This document shows, one piece after another, positions 1 to 5,146 of a DNA stretch of 9,916 nucleotides. The position numbers and the translations under genes are program-made. How positions within the stretch are numbered: position 1 is the stretch's first letter; the number at the start of each line of letters is the position of its first letter. The stretch is from Desulfobacteraceae bacterium (GTDB lineage Bacteria; Desulfobacterota; Desulfobacteria; Desulfobacterales; UBA11574): positions 1 through 9,916 of the forward strand of contig PKTV01000354.1 of the NCBI GenBank assembly GCA_002868985.1, given 5' to 3'. A model generated the notes under the pieces. That model was not told the DNA's origin, made no database searches, and saw only the letters and a program-made list of their open reading frames with translations.

Positions 1-1556
1 ATTTCAAAATACTGGGTCTTTTTGGTGGTTTTTGCCTCGGGCTGGTTGAAGGTGTAGACCATAGATGTTCCATCCAGCGGCTGCTGCTCCACGCCATTTA
101 CCACCTTGGGCGGTGTGATATCCAGGATGTCATAGATCGTGGCCGCAATATCATTGACATGATGGAACTGAGAACGGACTTTGCCGTCATGTTTGATTTT
201 TTTCGGCCAGGAGATGACCAGCGGTGTCCGGGTCCCGCCGAAGTGCGCGGCGACCAGTTTGGTGCTTTGAAACGGTGCCGATCCCGAAAAGGCCCAGCCA
301 TGGTGATACATGATGTCCAGCTTCGGCCCGCCCAGCACGTCCATTCCACCATAATTTTTGTTGAGTACATCCATTTGTTGTTCGATGGTGGAGGGCATCC
401 CATTCTGGGCCAGCAATTCACTGATTGTCCCGTTCATGCCTTCAGCCGATGGGCCGTTGTCGGAGAGTATGTAGAGAATCAGGGTATTGTCCAGCAATCC
501 CTGTTGTTCGAGTTCATCGACGATCTTGCCGTATTGTACATCCGTGTGCTCCAGGAACCCGGCATAAATTTCCATTAACCGGGTTTGAAATTCACGTTGT
601 GATTTTGGAACGTCGTCCCATTTTTGCATGCTTTTTTGCAACGGATTGAGAACGGCATCCTTGGGAATCCATCCCATTGCCTTTTGTTTTTCAAAGGTCA
701 TCTTCCTCAGCGCTTCCCAACCTTCATCGAATTTCCCGTCATATTTATCCGCCCACTCTTTGAAGATATGGTGAGGTCCATGGACTGCGCCTGGCGTAAA
801 ATACAGAAAAAACGGTGTGCCGGGATTGATGGTGTTGCTGGTTCGCATCCACTGGATGGCTTTTTCCGCCATATCCTCGGTCAGATGATACTTGGGATCG
901 TGGGGCACCTCGATGGGATTGGTGTTCTCGAACAGCATGGGTTCGTACTGAGAGGTTTCACCGGCTATAAAGCCGTAGAAGTAATCAAACCCGAGACCCG
1001 TGGGAAAGCGGTCAAAAGGCCCCAACTGGGTAAGATCCGTCACCGGTGTATTGTGCCATTTGCCAAACGCGGCGGTATTATACCCATAATACGACAGCAC
1101 CTGGGCAAACGTGGCCGTTGATTTTGGTATCTTCCCCACATAACCGTCCCAGTCCGACGCAAGCTCGGCAATCTGGCCGGCACCTACCCGGTGATGGTTG
1201 CGCCCGGTCAGCAGCGCGGCCCGGGTGGGGGAACACATGGCGGTGGTGTGAAACGCGTTGTAGCTGATGCCTGATTTTGCAAGGCGATCCAGCGTTGGCG
1301 TATGGATGGGGCCGCCAAAGGTGCTTGGATTTGAAAAACCCGCATCATCGGTCATGAAAATGACGATGTTAGGGGCATCCTTCGGCAAGCGGTTAGGTGT
1401 TTTCCGCCACTGGTGTTTGGAGTCCTTCAGGGTTTTGCCGGTCACACTGGCTGACGGCGGTTCAGGAAAGGGTAAACTGTCCTGGGCAGCGGTCATCCCA
1501 GTGAAAAAGAATATTATTGCTATCACTGTGATCAGCAATATCCCTTCTCGTTTCAT
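1..1556 (-). CDS. Arylsulfatase, exported, 3' end beyond the window
   Basis: This is a formylglycine-dependent sulfatase of the alkaline phosphatase superfamily, which hydrolyses sulfate esters to alcohol plus sulfate. I translated 518 uninterrupted codons, and the frame is still open at base 1. Residues 1-24 form a signal peptide (MKREG start, hydrophobic core, TAAQD near the cleavage site), so it acts outside the cytoplasm. Asp70-Asp71 in FMTDDAG is the first metal pair. C108-S-P-T-R is the sulfatase signature, with Cys108 the residue converted to formylglycine. GKWH (Lys166, His168), His259, SDNG (Asp366-Asn367) and Lys433 match active-site positions known in Pseudomonas AtsA. The last visible residues, TQYFE, match a conserved late segment of long sulfatases of about 750-800 residues, so roughly a third is missing. 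The start is set by GGAGG at 1564-1568, seven bases upstream. The natural substrate cannot be read from the sequence. A Cys-type site can be matured by FGE or by anSME; neither is encoded here. Confidence 0.95.
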   Translation of the reverse strand, partial: MKREGILLITVIAIIFFFTGMTAAQDSLPFPEPPSASVTGKTLKDSKHQWRKTPNRLPKDAPNIVIFMTDDAGFSNPSTFGGPIHTPTLDRLAKSGISYNAFHTTAMCSPTRAALLTGRNHHRVGAGQIAELASDWDGYVGKIPKSTATFAQVLSYYGYNTAAFGKWHNTPVTDLTQLGPFDRFPTGLGFDYFYGFIAGETSQYEPMLFENTNPIEVPHDPKYHLTEDMAEKAIQWMRTSNTINPGTPFFLYFTPGAVHGPHHIFKEWADKYDGKFDEGWEALRKMTFEKQKAMGWIPKDAVLNPLQKSMQKWDDVPKSQREFQTRLMEIYAGFLEHTDVQYGKIVDELEQQGLLDNTLILYILSDNGPSAEGMNGTISELLAQNGMPSTIEQQMDVLNKNYGGMDVLGGPKLDIMYHHGWAFSGSAPFQSTKLVAAHFGGTRTPLVISWPKKIKHDGKVRSQFHHVNDIAATIYDILDITPPKVVNGVEQQPLDGTSMVYTFNQPEAKTTKKTQYFE

Positions 1557-1574
1557 GGCGTTACCTCCTTTTAT

Positions 1575-1604
1575 AGTATATTGTGTTAAACAGCTTCTTA
1601 TCAA
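1575..1604 (-). promoter_or_regulatory. Sigma70-type promoter of the sulfatase gene
   Basis: On the minus strand TTGATA (1599-1604) and TATACT (1575-1580) are separated by 18 bases, each one mismatch from consensus. Only 18 bases separate the -10 box from the sulfatase ATG. The predicted transcript therefore starts almost at the Shine-Dalgarno GGAGG and has a leader of only about 11-13 bases. If real, the sulfatase can be transcribed independently of the two barrel genes upstream. Confidence 0.45.
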
Positions 1605-1666
1605 TTTTCATGCAAGATACGGGCTATAATATGGCCTGCTGTGCCCCATTTTCTTCATTCCTGCAG

Positions 1667-1801
1667 TCAGTTTGCCAACCCTCGATAGGCTTTGATCCGA
1701 TGATCCATTTCCGGGTGATCATTCACCGTCTTTCTGAAAAGAGACCCGTCGTCTGCCATGAATATTTTTTTAGCGATACCCCCGAGTTGAAAGAACAGCA
1801 C
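1667..1801 (-). CDS. Possible 44-residue small protein, unknown function
   Basis: A short minus-strand ORF fills much of the 298-base gap between the barrel gene and the sulfatase. It would start at GTG (1799-1801) and end at TGA (1667-1669). AAGGG lies seven bases before the GTG, an acceptable ribosome binding site. The product begins MLFFQLGGIAKKIFMADD and ends IKAYRGLAN: a short hydrophobic start followed by a charged, mixed segment. An internal ATG at the fifteenth codon is an alternative start without a clear binding site. I do not recognise a family. It may be chance, since a longer plus-strand frame also covers the area, but the residue mix looks more protein-like than that frame does. 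Confidence 0.27.
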   Translation of the reverse strand: MLFFQLGGIAKKIFMADDGSLFRKTVNDHPEMDHRIKAYRGLAN

Positions 1802-1826
1802 GTACCAGCCCTTTTTTCAACCAGAT

Positions 1827-1840
1827 GGGGATTAATCCCC
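1827..1840. repeat. Perfect 14-bp palindrome between barrel and sulfatase genes
   Basis: GGGGATTAATCCCC is a perfect inverted repeat with no spacer, 15 bases beyond the stop codon of the barrel gene. On the minus strand it is followed by a mixed sequence with an A-run rather than a T-run, so it is not a standard intrinsic terminator. It could be a protein-binding site or a weak RNA hairpin; the sequence does not decide. Confidence 0.5.
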
Positions 1841-1854
1841 TTGCTCACAAGCGT

Positions 1855-2697
1855 TCAAAAGAGTTTGGGCAGCACAAAAGTGGCCTGGAGGCGAAAGCGA
1901 AACCCTTCAGGGCCTGTTTCGGGTGATTCCGCCCAGTAGCCGACCCCGGCCTGCAGGCTGACAGGCAGTCTGCCCCATCTGACCAACTTGGTAACGGCGG
2001 CATTGATGGGTACAGACCACTTCTCCGTCTTCCAGTTGTAAGTACTCTCGGATTGCACCGATACGGTCCAAGCGCTCGGCCATGTGTACGCCGCAAATGG
2101 CTGTACAAAGGTATTGCTGATGTCCTGGCGATCGCTGTCTCCGGCATAGGACCAAACGTGGTTAGCGAGCATGCCAAGGGTCCATTTCCCACGCATTGTC
2201 AGGGCAACCATGGCTGGCCCAGCTCCCCACTTTTTGGCGCCAAGTAATGAATCCGTCGCCGTCGGCAGGAGCAAAACCGGCCCAATGCCCCAGATTATAC
2301 CGCCGTAAGTGGGTTTCCTGGGTGAAAAAAACAGGCTCAAATTGATGTCGCCCAGGCCGAACTGGGACCCCGCACCCGGAAAGATGTCATCCTGGTCAAT
2401 CACCGGAACGATGGTTCGTGAAATCAGGTTCCAGTCATCAGACAAGGTGAATGGGATTACCGGTTGGATGTTTGTTTGCAGCTTCCAACCGTCGTCCAAC
2501 GGCCCGATGTTGCGGTCGTAGGTCATCTGAATCGGGATCGACATCAGATCGGCGATCGGATTCGACAATTCCTGGGCAAGTTCTGCGTCTCCACCTTGCT
2601 GGGCTCCTGACATTCCCTCAGCTTGGACAGGCTTGACCGGTGAAAAAAAAGCCAGAGACAAACAGAGTGCTGAAATCAACAGTATTTCTTTTTTCAT
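1855..2697 (-). CDS. Outer-membrane beta-barrel 'transporter', MetA-like
   Basis: The 280-residue protein has a signal peptide (residues 1-26, cleavage near VQA-EG) and alternating beta-strand sequence to a terminal phenylalanine, the usual last residue of an outer-membrane barrel. Segments such as NIQPVIPF, DDWNLISRTIVPV, FGLGDINLSLFFSP, GIGPVLLLPTATD, KWGAGPAMVAL and NHVWSYAGD belong to a widespread family. It is often labelled 'transporter' or, wrongly, 'neuromedin U', and is related to the phenol-degradation MetA-like barrels. Its role is presumably passage of a hydrophobic or other small molecule through the outer membrane; no substrate is known. It is the second of three co-oriented genes, 63 bases or less behind the OMP stop codon and upstream of the sulfatase. 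AAGGA about ten bases before the ATG supports the start. Length looks complete. Confidence 0.85.
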   Translation of the reverse strand: MKKEILLISALCLSLAFFSPVKPVQAEGMSGAQQGGDAELAQELSNPIADLMSIPIQMTYDRNIGPLDDGWKLQTNIQPVIPFTLSDDWNLISRTIVPVIDQDDIFPGAGSQFGLGDINLSLFFSPRKPTYGGIIWGIGPVLLLPTATDSLLGAKKWGAGPAMVALTMRGKWTLGMLANHVWSYAGDSDRQDISNTFVQPFAAYTWPSAWTVSVQSESTYNWKTEKWSVPINAAVTKLVRWGRLPVSLQAGVGYWAESPETGPEGFRFRLQATFVLPKLF

Positions 2698-2760
2698 TTA
2701 GATCGTTCCTTCTTTAATGCAGAGCCTCACATTCCGAAATCGTATGTATTCATTATTCAA

Positions 2761-3546
2761 TTAAAACCGCCAGGACAACCCCAGCGTTAGGCCATCCTGG
2801 GCAACATCATACAGAAAGTCATCCTTCTCGTAGTCGACATCCAGATAACGGTATCCCACTGTCGTGGAAAATCCTTTGCTCCACTGATAACCCAGGTTGA
2901 CATTAGCGTCCCAAAAAAAGTCGGAGCCTGCGCCAAATCCGCCGAGGGCAAGGCCGCCGCTGATAAAAAACTTTGAATTCCCAAGCGCTGATAGACCTTT
3001 CAGGCCGATCAAAGGATCAAACCAGTCCTCGCTGTTGGATACGCTTCTCTCCGGCAAAAGGCCGGCTTTAAGGGTCAAGTCCATATCGACGGACCAATAC
3101 CGAACCCCTGCGATGACATCCAGAAACCGGTTTTGATGTTCTGCCAGGCGGTATAATCCGGCAATTGATACCATCCAGGATTTTGTTTGCGTATCTACCG
3201 CAGAATAAAGAATTCCATAGGGTACCGGATCTTCCATTTCGATATCGGTGTACACAATGTCCATAAACAGACCGTAACGCCCTTTGCGCGCCTCTCCGAC
3301 CAGCATACCTGCTAAATTGATATTCCCCCAAATATCGTCGTAAAAGTCGACATCGACATCTGCCGGCGGCAAACCCGGCAACGTCGCCACGGTTCCATTT
3401 TGGCCCGACAGCCAGGCATAAGGGGCCAGTTGGAATTCCCATTGATCGCTACTGGACGGATCCGCACTGGCAGAAAAAGGAAGTATCTGGAAGAAAAGTA
3501 AGCTACAAAACAATAATATTGAAAATCTATGTGTGTTATTTGTCAT
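2761..3546 (-). CDS. Outer-membrane beta-barrel protein, unknown substrate
   Basis: A 261-residue exported protein: signal peptide 1-28 (cleavage near ASA-DP), then amphipathic beta-strands rich in Tyr, Trp and Gly, ending in WRF, the C-terminal aromatic signal for insertion by the Bam machinery. Motifs FQLAPYAWLSGQNGTV near the mature N-terminus, DVDVDFYDDIW, and EARKGRYGLFMDIVYTD mark a family usually annotated only as hypothetical or outer-membrane protein. A GTG two codons earlier (3552) is in frame. I prefer the ATG at 3546 because GAGGTG lies five to six bases before it, and the GTG falls inside that ribosome binding site. It is the first gene of the group with the MetA-like barrel and the sulfatase, so a role in the same uptake or outer-surface process is inferred. 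No porin specificity residues can be read. Confidence 0.8.
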   Translation of the reverse strand: MTNNTHRFSILLFCSLLFFQILPFSASADPSSSDQWEFQLAPYAWLSGQNGTVATLPGLPPADVDVDFYDDIWGNINLAGMLVGEARKGRYGLFMDIVYTDIEMEDPVPYGILYSAVDTQTKSWMVSIAGLYRLAEHQNRFLDVIAGVRYWSVDMDLTLKAGLLPERSVSNSEDWFDPLIGLKGLSALGNSKFFISGGLALGGFGAGSDFFWDANVNLGYQWSKGFSTTVGYRYLDVDYEKDDFLYDVAQDGLTLGLSWRF

Positions 3547-3566
3547 ATTCACCTCACATTTATTTT

Positions 3567-3580
3567 ATGAAACGTTTCAT
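3567..3580. promoter_or_regulatory. LacI/GalR-family-type operator before the barrel genes
   Basis: ATGAAACGTTTCAT is a perfect 14-bp palindrome with a central CG, the form of operator bound by LacI/GalR-family repressors. It lies 20 bases upstream of the outer-membrane protein's ATG, inside the untranslated leader or promoter. An AT-rich stretch on the upstream side includes TATTAT (minus strand, 3607-3612) that could serve as a -10 box, though no good -35 box is visible. Bound at this place a repressor would block transcription. The half-site TGAAACG recurs at 3674-3680, about 106 bases away. No LacI-family gene is in the window. Confidence 0.6.
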
Positions 3581-3915
3581 TTTTGCCTTTGTGAAAATTT
3601 ACATAGATAATAGTTTATAACTCCATGTTTTCGACATTTCTTAATCTGCAAAAAATCTCCAAAAAAAGTTCGGTGAAACGAATCTTTATTGTCTGAATTC
3701 ATTCAATTTTTCCAAAATTTCAGTTTAGAGTTCTTTCAGAATTGACTGATATTCGCTTACCCGTAAGGGCGCTTGTTCCGAATCTGAATTATCAACCGGC
3801 TCAGGACGAGGATTCGATACACCGCAGGCTGAGATATCAGATCGCCTGTGCTGGAGTCAGCTTGGCTATGGCACCCTCTACCTGCTCGCTCATGCCATTT
3901 TGCCGGAAATTCAAA
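3581..3915. other. AT-rich intergenic region without a convincing gene
   Basis: About 335 bases between the outer-membrane protein and the receiver-domain gene. It presumably holds the promoter of the barrel group (read leftwards) and the end of the response-regulator transcript. A 73-codon plus-strand frame starting at 3742 runs into the receiver gene and has no family resemblance. A tiny minus-strand ORF of 18 codons (product beginning MSEQVEGAIAKL) follows the receiver stop and could be chance. No strong terminator hairpin is seen: a 4-bp TTCG/CGAA stem followed by seven Ts (minus strand, near 3661-3683) is too weak to call. Confidence 0.6.
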
Positions 3916-4296
3916 TTAATCATACCCCGCCTCTTCTTGTGCTTCAATCAAGTCCAGCAATGATTGTTGATTAAAAGGTTTTTGTAGAAAACCCACTGCC
4001 CCTCGTTGGAAAGCCGTGTCCCGTGAGCCAGCCTCGGTGTGGCCGGTGATAACAATAACCGGCATGCTGTAGCGCAGTTCCTGCATTTTATCTATTAACC
4101 AAAACCCATCCCACTCAGGCATGTGAATATCCACGACGGCAATTCCTTTCTGGTCGAAAGGAACGGAATCTAGGAAAGCTCTGGCTGACCCAAAACATTC
4201 TGCAGCGAACCCTATGGCGTTTAGTAACCGCTTGAGTGACCTGCCGAAAGACTTATCGTCATCGACGATAAAGATGTGTGTCGGAGAAGCGAACAT
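3916..4296 (-). CDS. Stand-alone FixJ-like receiver-domain response regulator
   Basis: A 126-residue single CheY-type receiver domain. The acidic pocket is VDDD (Asp12-14), the phospho-acceptor is Asp56 in VVDIHMP, the conserved Thr is Thr84 in IVITGH and the conserved Lys is Lys106 in LQKPF. These are the same positions as in the neighbouring FixJ-type regulator. No output domain follows: the protein stops a few residues after the last receiver helix, so it probably acts by protein contact or as a phosphate sink for the upstream kinase. It sits 226 bases after the LuxR-type regulator on the same strand. The start is the only possible one, with an in-frame stop just upstream, but no clear Shine-Dalgarno is present. 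It may be a full natural gene or a copy of a FixJ-type regulator that lost its DNA-binding part; the clean end favours the former. Confidence 0.88.
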   Translation of the reverse strand: MFASPTHIFIVDDDKSFGRSLKRLLNAIGFAAECFGSARAFLDSVPFDQKGIAVVDIHMPEWDGFWLIDKMQELRYSMPVIVITGHTEAGSRDTAFQRGAVGFLQKPFNQQSLLDLIEAQEEAGYD

Positions 4297-4376
4297 ACTT
4301 TATTCATTTGCACAAAAGAATGAGGCTTGTCTATTGGATATTTGTCTAATACCCAAAAAGTTCCACATGGGGCCGA

Positions 4377-4382
4377 ATTATA
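4377..4382 (-). promoter_or_regulatory. Possible -10 box for the stand-alone receiver gene
   Basis: A consensus TATAAT lies on the minus strand about 80 bases before the receiver gene, in the AT-rich part of the 226-base gap. No good -35 box is found at 16-18 bases, so it may be chance in AT-rich DNA. If used, the receiver is transcribed separately from the kinase and the FixJ-type regulator. The remaining gap holds nothing else I can support. Confidence 0.25.
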
Positions 4383-4522
4383 AAAATATTGAAATATATC
4401 ATATAGTTGGACGATCCCAATGCGGCTTTACAGGTGAGGCAACTTTTTTCCTTGCATTAAAAATGTTAGAATACTGCGAAGGGATTGACAGACTGCCGAA
4501 GATGAGGACTGCATGGAGATGA

Positions 4523-5146
4523 TCAGGCTGCCGGAGAGATATCGGCCTTTTCTGCTAAACGGACAAGCTCTGCTACGGACGAAGCCCTGGTTTTTTGCAT
4601 GATGCGGCTGCGGTGAACGATAACGGTTTTCTCGGTAATGCCTAAATCATAGGCGATCTGTTTATTGAGCCTGCCGGTGATAACCCAGCGCAGGACCTCC
4701 TTTTCCCGAGGAGTCAACGTATCAATCAACGCCTTGATCTCTTTCTTTTCGAAATCCTCCTGCACAATGTGAGCATCGCGCTCATGCGCCTTAACGATGG
4801 CGCTGAGGATATCCTTAGTTTTAAAAGGCTTGGGCAGGAAATCGACCGCCCCGTCTTTCATGGCCTGGACGCTCATCGGGATGGTGCCATGCCCGGTCAT
4901 GAAAATAATAGGAAGACGAATGCCTTTTTCTATGAGTTTTTGCTGAAGGCGAAGGCCGTCGATATCAGGCAGTTGCACATCCAAAAGAAGACACCCGGGA
5001 TGCCGAATAGAGGCTTGCCCCAAGAAAGAATTCGCGGATTCACAGGCAACGACCTCATATCCCGAAGCAAGGATCAACCGCTCCATGCTTTTCCGGAATG
5101 ACGGGTCATCTTCAACAATATAGACTATCCCTTTGGGAGCGCTCAT
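4523..5146 (-). CDS. FixJ-family response regulator (receiver plus LuxR HTH)
   Basis: The 207-residue protein has an N-terminal receiver (about 5-122) with Glu12-Asp13-Asp14, phospho-acceptor Asp56 (LLLDVQLP), Thr84 (FMTGHG) and Lys106 (LPKPF). After a linker it has a C-terminal LuxR/GerE helix-turn-helix (about 142-200): LTPREKEVL, NKQIAYDLGI and TEKTVIVHRSRIMQK carry the family's conserved residues, the last being the recognition helix. This is the FixJ/NarL arrangement of a transcription factor activated by phosphorylation. Its ATG overlaps the kinase stop codon by four bases (ATGA), so the two are translationally coupled and almost certainly partners. Target genes are not identified; the barrel/sulfatase group is an untested candidate. 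Confidence 0.95.
   Translation of the reverse strand: MSAPKGIVYIVEDDPSFRKSMERLILASGYEVVACESANSFLGQASIRHPGCLLLDVQLPDIDGLRLQQKLIEKGIRLPIIFMTGHGTIPMSVQAMKDGAVDFLPKPFKTKDILSAIVKAHERDAHIVQEDFEKKEIKALIDTLTPREKEVLRWVITGRLNKQIAYDLGITEKTVIVHRSRIMQKTRASSVAELVRLAEKADISPAA

Noticed and set aside
159..1629. Several overlapping plus-strand frames over the left 1.6 kb.
   Set aside because: The minus strand carries an uninterrupted sulfatase with all catalytic motifs; the plus frames are its shadows.
3650..3664. Sigma54-like GG...GC element on the minus strand upstream of the outer-membrane protein (TTGGAGATTTTTTGCA).
   Set aside because: The GG and GC doublets are one base too close; sigma54 promoters tolerate almost no change in this spacing.
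3661..3683. TTCG/CGAA stem followed by seven Ts on the minus strand as a terminator for the receiver gene.
   Set aside because: The stem has only four pairs and lies over 230 bases after the stop codon.
3800..3830. ATCGAATCC on the minus strand, reminiscent of a tRNA T-loop.
   Set aside because: The flanking bases do not pair into a T-stem, and no acceptor stem or anticodon arm can be built.
3847..3903. 18-codon minus-strand ORF just after the receiver gene (MSEQVEGAIAKL...).
   Set aside because: Too short to separate from chance and without a clear ribosome binding site.
4214..4522. Plus-strand frame of 102 codons covering the gap between the two response regulators.
   Set aside because: It begins inside the receiver gene antisense, has no ribosome binding site and no recognisable motif.
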